Source: Flammeovirgaceae bacterium UBA4659 (GTDB lineage Bacteria; Bacteroidota; Bacteroidia; Cytophagales; Cyclobacteriaceae). From it: a stretch of DNA of 6,849 nt. The stretch lies in NCBI GenBank assembly GCA_002405445.1, contig DHLV01000230.1, positions 1-6,849 on the forward strand, in the 5' to 3' direction. The notes beneath the pieces are model-generated. The model was not told where the DNA came from. It saw only the letters and a list, made by a program, of their open reading frames with translations, and did not search any database. The position numbers were made by a program, and so were the translations under genes. This document shows positions 1-6,076 of this stretch, piece after piece. Numbering within the stretch: the stretch's first letter is position 1; each line of letters begins with the position of its first letter.

Positions 1-42
1 CTAGACACAAAAGATGGATTAGTGGTAAGAAACGAAAAGTAA
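1..42 (+). CDS. Possible 3' end of an upstream gene (partial)
   Basis: Reading from base 1, the first frame is open for 13 codons (LDTKDGLVVRNEK) and stops at TAA 40-42, four bases before the ATG of the isomerase gene. That spacing would suit an upstream gene in the same operon. The fragment is too short to identify. A second reading is possible: the third frame is also open from base 3 and ends at TGA 48-50, overlapping the next start as ATGA, but its product is almost entirely lysine and arginine and looks less like a real protein end. The second frame has early stops. Which frame is real cannot be settled without the sequence to the left. Confidence 0.3.
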   Translation, partial: LDTKDGLVVRNEK

Positions 43-46
43 AAGC

Positions 47-910
47 ATGAACCGAAAACAAGCGCTCAAGAAAATGGCAGGCGCGGTAGTTGCACTTACT
101 GCCTTGCCCCAAATCGCGAAGTCAATGGAAGCATTACCGGAAGCGATGAAAGGAAAAATCAATCACTCCGTTTGCCAATGGTGCTATAGCGACATTCCAT
201 TGGACGAGTTGTGCGCTGCGGCCAAAAGAATGGGGATCAAATCTATTGACTTGCTGAATTCTACCCAATGGGCAACTGCAGCCAAGTATGGATTAACATG
301 CGCGATGGCTTATGCCAATGATTGGGGACTGCAACGCGGCTTTAACAATCCGGCATTCCACGAACAGCTATTGAAAGACTATTCTGCGAACATCCCCAAA
401 GCAGCAGAAGCCGGCTTGAAAAATGTAATCTGTTTTAGTGGTAACGCCAACGGCCTGACTTACGAACAAGGGTTAGAAAATTGTGCGCGTGGTTTAGAAC
501 CGGTAATGAAAGTAGCGGAAAAGTATAACATGCTCGTGAGTATGGAGCTGCTCAACAGTAAAGTAGACCATAAAGATTATCAATGCGACCGCACGGATTG
601 GGGCGTAAAACTTTGCGAAAAATTGGGCTCTCCGAATTTCAAGTTGCTGTACGATATTTATCACATGCAAATCATGGAAGGTGATGTGATTGCCACTATT
701 CGTAAAAACATCAGGTACATTTCTCACTTCCATACAGGTGGGGTGCCAGGCCGCCACGAGATTGACGATTCGCAAGAGCTGTATTACCCAGCGATCATGC
801 AGGCAATAGTAGACACCGGTTTTAAGGGATTTGTGGCCCAGGAATTTATTCCGGCAAAAACGGACAAGTTGAAATCATTGAAAAACGCTGTGGCCATTTG
901 TGATGTGTAG
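47..910 (+). CDS. Exported hydroxypyruvate isomerase-like TIM-barrel sugar isomerase/epimerase
   Basis: This 287-residue protein belongs to the AP-endonuclease-2-like TIM-barrel superfamily (xylose isomerase-like), closest by motif to hydroxypyruvate isomerase (Hyi), which interconverts hydroxypyruvate and tartronate semialdehyde. Residues 1-27 form an export signal: a short basic start (NRKQALKK), then a hydrophobic stretch (AGAVVALTALP). It resembles a Tat signal but has Arg-Lys instead of twin Arg. The barrel runs from about 38 to 285. Probable metal and catalytic residues are E167 in SMELLN, D203 in LLYDIYHMQ, H229 in SHFHTGG and E266 in AQEFIP. The GGVPGRHE segment at 231-238 is a strong Hyi signature. 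Length fits Hyi (about 260) plus a signal. The ATG at 47 is chosen because it places the signal at the N-terminus. The real substrate may be another sugar or keto-acid, since exported Bacteroidota members of this family are largely uncharacterised. The family is certain; the substrate is not. Confidence 0.85.
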   Translation: MNRKQALKKMAGAVVALTALPQIAKSMEALPEAMKGKINHSVCQWCYSDIPLDELCAAAKRMGIKSIDLLNSTQWATAAKYGLTCAMAYANDWGLQRGFNNPAFHEQLLKDYSANIPKAAEAGLKNVICFSGNANGLTYEQGLENCARGLEPVMKVAEKYNMLVSMELLNSKVDHKDYQCDRTDWGVKLCEKLGSPNFKLLYDIYHMQIMEGDVIATIRKNIRYISHFHTGGVPGRHEIDDSQELYYPAIMQAIVDTGFKGFVAQEFIPAKTDKLKSLKNAVAICDV

Positions 911-928
911 GAACACGCGGCCTACCAT
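903..928. terminator. Possible bidirectional hairpin between convergent genes
   Basis: An imperfect inverted repeat spans the junction of the convergent stops (TAG at 908-910, and TGA read on the minus strand at 931-929). ATG (903-905) and GTAGG (907-911), separated by one bulged T, pair with CCTAC (921-925) and CAT (926-928), leaving a 9-base loop. Neither side is followed by a strong T-run, so this would be a weak intrinsic terminator. The position is exactly where a shared terminator is expected, but an 8-bp bulged stem can also arise by chance. Confidence 0.3.
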
Positions 929-1801
929 TCAGTTTTGAATCAATCGTACCCGTGCGTCATCTGCTCTCACATCTACCTTAGCAGTTCCATTGGCCAACTC
1001 AAAGCGGCTGCGATCTTCTGTTTCTTGCACCCGCTTAAAGTTGCCCTCAGCAGTCACCCGTCTGTCACCATGGCGTACGTCAAAGGTTCCACCGCCATTC
1101 AACACCGTGAAACTGACCAATCCGTCACCAGCGTTAATGTAGTACCTGCCTTCGTTAGCAATAGAAGTCGCAACTTTAATGTTACCATCGCTCATACGGA
1201 CGTCTACGTGAGTAAAATTGCCGTTGGTGATCCCAACGGATCCGTCAACGGCATTCACTTCCACCTTTCCGGCACCACCATCCATGGATAGGTCACCGTC
1301 TTCCATATCAAAGCTAAATTCGTTTCCAGAGCAGCCCACCAATTCCACATCTGCATCTTCAACGTTTACGGCAATACTGCCATCTACATGATGAATCAAG
1401 ATTTCGCCATCATCCCCTTTGATCTCCACGCTTGCGGTTTTTGGTAACTCGATATCGATCGTGTGTTTTTGGTTGATGTAACCAAAAAACAAAAATGTAG
1501 ACGCATCGCTCAGCCTTTCTTCCACCAATAGATCACCATTTAGTTCCTGAACGTCCACATAAAACTCGTCTCTATTATTAATCCACAAGCCTTTGCCGGT
1601 GACTTCACGATATATCTTCACATGTGCGTTTGTACGGTTGGTACCTTTGATCGAAACGTTGGCATCAGAACACCTGAGGGTCAACTTACCGGTAGGTGAA
1701 AGGTTAAACTCCTTATTAACCTTGTAGGGTCCTGCCTTTTGCTGGGCAACAGCGGTTGCAAAAATCAAGAACAATGAGGCGCATGCAATGAATCTTTTCA
1801 T
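929..1801 (-). CDS. Exported DUF4097-like beta-helix protein, function unknown
   Basis: This is a 290-residue protein of unknown function resembling the DUF4097 putative-adhesin family. The ATG at 1801 is chosen because it gives a clean signal peptide (MKRFIACASLFLIFATAVAQ) with an A-V-A cleavage site at 17-19. An in-frame ATG at 1864 would add 21 residues before that signal and hide it. No lipobox cysteine is seen, so the mature protein is probably periplasmic or surface exposed. From about residue 120 to the end it is made of short beta strands with Asp-Gly or similar turns recurring every 18-21 residues (D131-G132, D149, D168-G169, D186-G187, D205-G206, D226-G227, G245-D246), the pattern of a right-handed beta-solenoid. 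DUF4097 genes are often near ECF sigma or anti-sigma genes, but none is in this window. It follows the PNP gene after 121 bases and may have its own promoter there. Confidence 0.75.
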   Translation of the reverse strand: MKRFIACASLFLIFATAVAQQKAGPYKVNKEFNLSPTGKLTLRCSDANVSIKGTNRTNAHVKIYREVTGKGLWINNRDEFYVDVQELNGDLLVEERLSDASTFLFFGYINQKHTIDIELPKTASVEIKGDDGEILIHHVDGSIAVNVEDADVELVGCSGNEFSFDMEDGDLSMDGGAGKVEVNAVDGSVGITNGNFTHVDVRMSDGNIKVATSIANEGRYYINAGDGLVSFTVLNGGGTFDVRHGDRRVTAEGNFKRVQETEDRSRFELANGTAKVDVRADDARVRLIQN

Positions 1802-1881
1802 AAATGGTATTATTGGATTGTTGGTTAGACGGAGGTGGGCGGATGAAGGTTGCACCCTGATCATTAAATGAAGTGAACTGA

Positions 1882-1909
1882 CAAAAAGATGTAATCAACC
1901 GTAAACCAA
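1882..1909 (-). promoter_or_regulatory. Candidate Bacteroidota-type promoter for the DUF4097-like gene
   Basis: On the minus strand, TTG (1909-1907) is followed after 17 bases by TCTTTTTG (1889-1882). The second element differs by one base from the TAnnTTTG -7 consensus of Bacteroidota, and the spacing fits the -33/-7 arrangement. Transcription would start near 1876, leaving a leader of roughly 75 bases before the ATG at 1801. The 121-base gap after the PNP gene makes a separate promoter plausible. This is a match by eye in AT-rich DNA. Confidence 0.3.
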
Positions 1910-1922
1910 TAGACAAAAATCG

Positions 1923-2741
1923 TCAGAGCCCTTCGATCAAGCGCACATAAAGATTGGTAAGCTTTGCTTCTGCCTTGGCCGCCACTTTGAGGATTTCGCC
2001 AATATTTGCAGGCTTGAGGTGGTCGGGATCGCAATCGTCAGTAAGCACTGACACCGCACAGCAAGGCAGTTTCATGTGGTTGGCCACCAATACTTCCGGA
2101 ACCGTGCTCATGCCCACGGCATCAGCTCCGATTGTTCGCAAAAAACGATATTCAGCACGGGTTTCCAGGTTGGGCCCCATCACGGCAGCGTACACGCCTT
2201 TATTCAATTTGATCTTCCTCTCTCTGGCGATTTTGGTCAATGCAGCATTGAGTTTTTTCGAATAAGGCTCGCTCATGTCCGGAAAGCGCGGGCCCAGCAC
2301 CTCAAAATTCTCGCCCCGCAGAGGGTTATCCGGTTGCAAGTTGATGTGATCATCGATGAGCATCAACTCTCCCTTTTTCCACTTCAAATTCATATTGCCG
2401 GCTGCATTTGAGATGAGCAGGTACTGCACACCCAGCATCTTCATCACCCGCACGGGCAAGGTAACTTTTTGCATGCTGTAACCTTCATAGTAATGAAACC
2501 TGCCCTGCATGGCAAGCACTTTTTTGCCGCTCACTGTTCCGTAGATGAGTTTACCCTTGTGAAACTCTACGGTGGATACAGGGAAAAACGGAATAGAGTT
2601 ATAGTTGATCTCAACTGCATTCCTGATCTCCTTTACGAATAAATTTCCTAAGCCCGTACCCAGGATTACCCCAACCTCGGGTGCATCAACACCATGTTTT
2701 CTGAGGTACTCAGTTGCCTGCCTGATTTCGTTCAGCATCAT
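1923..2741 (-). CDS. Purine nucleoside phosphorylase, trimeric PNP/MTAP family
   Basis: This 272-residue cytoplasmic enzyme (first ATG of two in tandem) should cleave purine nucleosides with phosphate to give free base and ribose-1-phosphate. Family hallmarks, numbered from this start, are the phosphate loop GTGLG (28-32), R81 and H83 in GRFHYYEGY, SNAAG (111-115), MGPNLETRAEYR with purine-binding E193, and VGMSTVPE with M211 and S212. Length matches trimeric PNPs rather than hexameric DeoD. Oddity: by gap-free alignment from the GMSTVPE motif, D235 takes the place of human Asn243, and I247 appears to replace His257. Both changes resemble MTA phosphorylase and may broaden specificity towards 6-amino purines or 5'-modified nucleosides. 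The start overlaps the creatininase-family stop as TGATG, which suggests translational coupling. A TTG one codon upstream is possible but lies inside the upstream stop region. The family is secure; the substrate range is open. Confidence 0.93.
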   Translation of the reverse strand: MMLNEIRQATEYLRKHGVDAPEVGVILGTGLGNLFVKEIRNAVEINYNSIPFFPVSTVEFHKGKLIYGTVSGKKVLAMQGRFHYYEGYSMQKVTLPVRVMKMLGVQYLLISNAAGNMNLKWKKGELMLIDDHINLQPDNPLRGENFEVLGPRFPDMSEPYSKKLNAALTKIARERKIKLNKGVYAAVMGPNLETRAEYRFLRTIGADAVGMSTVPEVLVANHMKLPCCAVSVLTDDCDPDHLKPANIGEILKVAAKAEAKLTNLYVRLIEGL

Positions 2742-3502
2742 CAAAAATAAAAATCTTCTTGCTTTGTGTGTGCTACCTGCTCGATGAAAAAGGCAATTTT
2801 ATTAGTGAGCGAATGAAAAAATCGTTCGCCTTTACCTTTACTTGCTTGACGCGGTTCGCCCACACCGGTGTTATCCGTTACTTTTGTCCATTGTCGCTCG
2901 GCCCACGCCCACCCCTCGCGCATGGCTGCAAACGTAAACTTTTTTGCTGCACCATCGGCAGCCTCAGTGAGTGGCAACACCAATTCCGGCCGCAGGTGTA
3001 ACAGCAAACTTGTTTCCATCTCTCCTGCGTGGTCATCTTTGTGTTCGAAAAACTCTTTTTGATCCAGGGCCTGAAACCAATTGCACTGGCAAATGAACAT
3101 GCCCGGAAATTTTGCCCCCAACTCACGGATCATCGCCTTAAAATCATTGCCACCGTGGCTGTTGAGAATGATCAGCTTGTGAATATGGTGTCGGTTGAGG
3201 GTTTCGATCACATCACGTAAAATCAAAAACTGTGTGCTGGGGTACATGTTGATGTCCAACGCCACATCGAGCTGACCGGTATTAACACCAAATGGAATCG
3301 TTGGCAATACAATGACACGGGTGCCTTTTTCCCATGCGATCCGTGCGGACTCAGCCGCGATACAATCAGCCTCGATGATGTCGGTACCATAGGGTAAGTG
3401 GTAGTTGTGCGCCTCACAGGCACCCCACGGCAACACGGCCACTTCAAAGGTTGAGTCCCTAACTGCCTTCCAATTGGTTTCTGCTAAGATATAGGGTCGC
3501 AT
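2741..3502 (-). CDS. Creatininase-family metal-dependent amidohydrolase
   Basis: This 253-residue protein has the full creatininase-family (PF02633) layout. Members hydrolyse amide or formamide bonds: creatinine to creatine, or the formamidopyrimidine intermediates of archaeal flavin synthesis. Others are peptide-processing (MftE). Expected metal ligands are present: E30 and H32 in GACEAHNYHLPYGTD, D41 at the end of that motif, H116 in NSHGGN, and E161 in DDHAGEMETS. No signal peptide or membrane segment is seen, so it is probably cytoplasmic. The common family segment EQHGPHLP is here EAHNYHLP, a variation next to the active site. It lies 33 bases after the LOG gene and its stop overlaps the PNP start by one base, so it is probably co-transcribed with both. 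This context favours a purine or pyrimidine-derived cyclic amide or formamide substrate over creatinine itself, but that is inference from neighbours. A generic cyclic-amide hydrolase is equally possible. Confidence 0.87.
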   Translation of the reverse strand: MRPYILAETNWKAVRDSTFEVAVLPWGACEAHNYHLPYGTDIIEADCIAAESARIAWEKGTRVIVLPTIPFGVNTGQLDVALDINMYPSTQFLILRDVIETLNRHHIHKLIILNSHGGNDFKAMIRELGAKFPGMFICQCNWFQALDQKEFFEHKDDHAGEMETSLLLHLRPELVLPLTEAADGAAKKFTFAAMREGWAWAERQWTKVTDNTGVGEPRQASKGKGERFFHSLTNKIAFFIEQVAHTKQEDFYF

Positions 3503-3535
3503 GGTATCAGTTCAGCAAGTGCGCGGTGCCAAAGA

Positions 3536-4309
3536 TTAGAAGTTCGGAGACAATAAGTACTTCGCGTAAAAATCGTCAATTACTTTCACGGCATCTTCAG
3601 GCGTATCTACAACATTGAATAAATCGAGATCTTCGGGCGAAATCATTTTCTCGTGTACCAACACATCTTTGATCCAACCGATCATGCCCGTCCAAAACTT
3701 TCTGCCTACCAGCACAATGGGAAACCTGCCGATCTTTTTGGTTTGAATAAGAGTCAGTGCCTCACTGAGTTCATCGATCGTGCCAAAGCCACCCGGCATC
3801 ACAATAAACCCTTGTGAGTATTTGACAAACATCACCTTTCGCACAAAGAAGTAATCAAAGGTGATCAACTTGTCAGGATCGATGAAGGCATTTCCTTTCT
3901 GCTCGTGGGGCAAAAAAATATTCAGCCCCACCGATTTACCACCAGCCCTGTTTGCACCTTTGTTGCCGGCTTCCATAATGCCCGGCCCACCACCGGTGAC
4001 AACGCCATACCCTTGTTGCACCAATTGAAAGGCAATCTCTTCTGCCATTTTATAATAAGGGTTATCGGGCTTGACCCGGGCTGACCCGAAAATAGTTACA
4101 CACGGGCCGATCTTCGCAAGCTTTTCAAAGCCTTCCACAAACTCACTCATCACCTTAAAAATCACCCACGAGTCAGAGCTTTTGATCTCTGCCCAGTCTT
4201 TGTCTTTAAATGCCTTACGAATACGGTGCTCTTCTTCCAGTGAGATCTGCAGGTCGTCTTCCTTTTTTTTTGCCTTTTTGGAAGGCAGGCTTTTCGCTTT
4301 TCCGCTCAT
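3536..4309 (-). CDS. LOG-family nucleoside 5'-monophosphate phosphoribohydrolase (TIGR00730 type)
   Basis: This 257-residue protein has the lysine-decarboxylase-like fold. Despite that old name, the family removes ribose-5-phosphate from nucleotides: LOG acts on cytokinin riboside monophosphates, and bacterial relatives act on AMP and other purine monophosphates. Visible motifs are FGSAR (74-78), the glycine-rich GGGPGIMEAGNKGA (106-119), catalytic-region R157-K158, and PGGFGTIDE (172-180) ending in E180. Residues 1-65 extend beyond the minimal enzyme: a lysine-rich start, then an amphipathic helix segment ending near FKVMSEFVEGFEKL, typical of long-form bacterial members. The ATG at 4309 is the only sensible start. 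It is the first gene of a probable operon with the creatininase-family enzyme and PNP downstream, and has a candidate promoter 20 bases upstream. A run of nine A lies within the lysine-rich part. Base release from AMP or modified AMP is the best guess; regulatory nucleotide binding is an alternative. Confidence 0.9.
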   Translation of the reverse strand: MSGKAKSLPSKKAKKKEDDLQISLEEEHRIRKAFKDKDWAEIKSSDSWVIFKVMSEFVEGFEKLAKIGPCVTIFGSARVKPDNPYYKMAEEIAFQLVQQGYGVVTGGGPGIMEAGNKGANRAGGKSVGLNIFLPHEQKGNAFIDPDKLITFDYFFVRKVMFVKYSQGFIVMPGGFGTIDELSEALTLIQTKKIGRFPIVLVGRKFWTGMIGWIKDVLVHEKMISPEDLDLFNVVDTPEDAVKVIDDFYAKYLLSPNF

Positions 4310-4328
4310 AAAATATTCAAATACGAAT

Positions 4329-4357
4329 CAAAACTAAGGCTTTAAACGGTTATAAAA
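4329..4357 (-). promoter_or_regulatory. Candidate Bacteroidota-type promoter for the LOG-creatininase-PNP operon
   Basis: On the minus strand TAGTTTTG (4336-4329) is an exact match to the Bacteroidota -7 element TAnnTTTG. Seventeen bases upstream lies a T-run (4357-4354, TTTT), one base short of the TTTG -33 element. Transcription would begin near 4324, about 15 bases before the LOG ATG at 4309. No Shine-Dalgarno sequence is present, which is normal for this phylum. The 101-base gap after the epimerase gene supports an independent start here. Confidence 0.4.
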
Positions 4358-4389
4358 AATCAGTGGCATTGATCACGTGTTGTCTGGAG

Positions 4390-4403
4390 TGTGACCGATC
4401 ACA
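4390..4403. promoter_or_regulatory. Perfect inverted repeat, possible operator
   Basis: TGTGA and TCACA flank a 4-base centre (CCGA), 7 bases past the epimerase stop and about 33 bases upstream of the candidate -33 element of the LOG operon. The half-sites equal those of the CRP consensus, but CRP uses a 6-base spacer and CRP/FNR-type sites in Bacteroidota are poorly defined. A second GATCAC occurs at 4371-4376. The stem is too short, and lacks a T-run, to act as a terminator. It may be a regulator-binding site or chance. Confidence 0.25.
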
Positions 4404-4410
4404 AACCAAT

Positions 4411-5316
4411 TTACCTGTGTAACAGATCCTTCAACGCTTCTTCGATGGCAGGAAACTTAAACTCAAACCCGGTGGATAGAATCTTTGCTGCAGACACATT
4501 ACTACCATTGATCAACATCTCCGCCATCTCACCTACCAATAGCTTGAGTACAAAAGGTGGAACAGGTGGCAACCATAAAGGCTTCTTCAGTGCAAGGGCA
4601 ATGGCACGCGTGAGCATGCGGTTGCTAACAGGGTTTGGTGCAACACCATTATACGCGCCCCGCATCTGCTCGTCTCTTGCTGCCATTAGAAACATGCCGC
4701 ACAAGTCATCGATGTGGATCCAACTCACCTGTTGGCGCCCTGTGCCCAAGGGAGCCCCAACGCAAAACTTCACAGGCTTAGCCATCTCTGCCAACGCTCC
4801 GCCACGGTTGCTCAAGACAATACCGATTCTGATTTTCACCACCCGAATGCCCAGCTTCTCAATTTCATCGACTGCAGCCTCCCATTGTCTGGTAACGTCT
4901 GCCAAAAAATCCTTGCCTGGCGAATCGCTCTCGCTAAACTCATGGTCTGACATACCAAAGCCATAATACCCGATAGCAGATGCCGCCACCAGCACTTTCG
5001 CCTGGTATTTCTGGCGCTCGAGCGCATGATACAGCAACTGCGTTGATTGAAGGCGACTATCCAAAATCTCTTTCTTGCGCGCAGCAGACCAACGTCTATC
5101 AGCTACACCGGCACCGGCCAGATGAATGATGACGTCTGCCCTGCGCAGTGCGTCTTCATCGATTTTGCCCCGCGACACATCCCACACGAATGAAGGAACA
5201 TGGCCGCTGGTTTTCGTTCTGCCCAAATGTGCCACCGGCACACCGCCTTGCTGTAACATTTCCGTTAAACGCGAGCCGATGAGCCCGGAGGCACCCGTGA
5301 TGAGAACTTGGTTCAT
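4411..5316 (-). CDS. TIGR01777-family NAD(P)-dependent epimerase (SDR39U1/YfcH-like)
   Basis: This 301-residue atypical short-chain dehydrogenase has the TIGR01777 architecture. It starts with a Rossmann nucleotide-binding motif TGASGLIG (7-14), with G32-R33 after the second strand suggesting NADP. Next come VWDVSRGKID (44-53), HLAGAGVADRRW (65-76), the SAIGYYG active-site region (113-119), RIGIVLS (163-169), GTGRQQVSWIHIDD (191-204), and a C-terminal DUF1731 domain from about 255 ending in GFEFKFPAIEEALKDLL. The ATG at 5316 is chosen because it places the first beta strand directly at the N-terminus. A longer reading from 5376 adds 20 unrelated residues. The substrate of this family is unknown; plant and cyanobacterial relatives affect cell or plastid division, and mammalian SDR39U1 is uncharacterised. 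It is divergent from the exported coiled-coil gene across 63 bases and precedes the LOG operon by 101 bases. Confidence 0.92.
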   Translation of the reverse strand: MNQVLITGASGLIGSRLTEMLQQGGVPVAHLGRTKTSGHVPSFVWDVSRGKIDEDALRRADVIIHLAGAGVADRRWSAARKKEILDSRLQSTQLLYHALERQKYQAKVLVAASAIGYYGFGMSDHEFSESDSPGKDFLADVTRQWEAAVDEIEKLGIRVVKIRIGIVLSNRGGALAEMAKPVKFCVGAPLGTGRQQVSWIHIDDLCGMFLMAARDEQMRGAYNGVAPNPVSNRMLTRAIALALKKPLWLPPVPPFVLKLLVGEMAEMLINGSNVSAAKILSTGFEFKFPAIEEALKDLLHR

Positions 5317-5322
5317 TATTCG

Positions 5323-5330
5323 TAGATTTG
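5323..5330 (+). promoter_or_regulatory. Candidate -7 element for the exported coiled-coil gene
   Basis: TAGATTTG matches the Bacteroidota -7 consensus TAnnTTTG exactly. It lies in the 63-base divergent intergenic region, 49 bases before the ATG at 5380. The nearest upstream TTG (5308-5310) is only 12 bases away, shorter than the usual 17 or more, so the -33 half is not convincing. No comparable exact element was seen on the minus strand for the divergent epimerase. Confidence 0.28.
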
Positions 5331-5379
5331 AAACCTGAAAGTACCAATTTTTTAAACTAACTCTATTAACAGCCACACC

Positions 5380-6075
5380 ATGGACAAGTTTACTTTGACC
5401 TTATCGTTTTTTGTTTTTGTGCACATGGCGTTTGCGCAAACAATCACCGTCAAAAAGCACGCTGAAAAGGTGAAGTCAGAAACTGCTGAAGGCTTTTCTG
5501 CTGAACTGCAGGGCAAAAGAGCAGACGTGAACACAACACTCAATAAGTTTCTAAAAGAAATCGGTAAGATCAAATTTCTTTCATCTGATCCAATTGTGTT
5601 GACCGAACCAAACATCAACGGCACGGTGTATCCCAAGGGCGTGATTTATGCGCAAGTGACCGAGAGCGGCAGTGTGACCACGGTTTGGTTGGGTGCACGC
5701 GCCACCGAATGGGAAACAAAGGATTTTGATTTTATTCAAAAGCAACTGGAACGATTCACGCGCCAGGTTGGTGTTCGCTTCTACCGCGAGAAGATGCAAG
5801 CCCAGATAGATGAAACACAGCAAGCTGCCGATGCAGTAGAAAAACAATCGGTACGGTTTATCAACCAAGGCAAAGACTTAGCCAACAAACTCACTAACAA
5901 CGAACTCGAAAAAATTAAGTTAGAAAAAGCACTAGAGGCAAACAAACTTGAGAATGCCGCACTGAAAATCAAAATCGAAAACAACAAAAAAGCGCAAGAC
6001 TCAATTGCCAACGTAGCCGTGCAAGTGAAGAAGGTAAAAGAAGCGCAGATGGAAAAGTTGAGAAAAATTAATTGA
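5380..6075 (+). CDS. Exported protein with C-terminal coiled coil, function unknown
   Basis: I do not recognise this 231-residue protein as a named family. Residues 1-20 are a signal peptide (MDKFTLTLSFFVFVHMAFAQ) with a likely cut after AFA at 17-19. No lipobox is seen, so the mature protein should be periplasmic. Residues 21-135 look like a small alpha/beta domain, with strands around IKFLSSDPIVLTEP, VIYAQVTESG and VTTVWLGAR. Residues 136-230 are almost wholly helical, rich in Lys, Glu, Gln, Asn and Ala with leucine/isoleucine spacing of 3-5 (L171, L176, L181, L185, L190, L195), and strongly suggest a coiled coil. There is no transmembrane helix after the signal and no cysteine in the mature chain. 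It is divergent from the epimerase and convergent, with a one-base gap, on the phosphodiesterase-like gene, so it is probably transcribed alone. A structural or envelope-associated role is possible but unsupported. Confidence 0.8.
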   Translation: MDKFTLTLSFFVFVHMAFAQTITVKKHAEKVKSETAEGFSAELQGKRADVNTTLNKFLKEIGKIKFLSSDPIVLTEPNINGTVYPKGVIYAQVTESGSVTTVWLGARATEWETKDFDFIQKQLERFTRQVGVRFYREKMQAQIDETQQAADAVEKQSVRFINQGKDLANKLTNNELEKIKLEKALEANKLENAALKIKIENNKKAQDSIANVAVQVKKVKEAQMEKLRKIN

Positions 6076-6076
6076 G

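Noticed and set aside
935..1291. Plus-strand open frame of 118 codons opposite the DUF4097-like gene
   Set aside because: It is a shadow of the minus-strand gene, which has a clear signal peptide and a regular repeat pattern.
1802..1864. Upstream in-frame ATG giving a 21-residue N-terminal extension to the DUF4097-like protein
   Set aside because: The extension would precede and bury a textbook signal peptide, so the ATG at 1801 is preferred.
2742..2744. TTG as the start of the PNP gene
   Set aside because: Two ATG codons follow immediately, and the first makes a classic one-base TGATG overlap with the upstream stop.
4391..4966. Long plus-strand open frame (191 codons) opposite the epimerase gene
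   Set aside because: It lies entirely antisense to a strongly conserved TIGR01777 reading frame, and its translation has no recognisable domain.
5317..5376. Upstream in-frame start for the epimerase
   Set aside because: The Rossmann strand begins right after the ATG at 5316; the extra 20 residues match nothing in the family and cover most of the divergent intergenic region.
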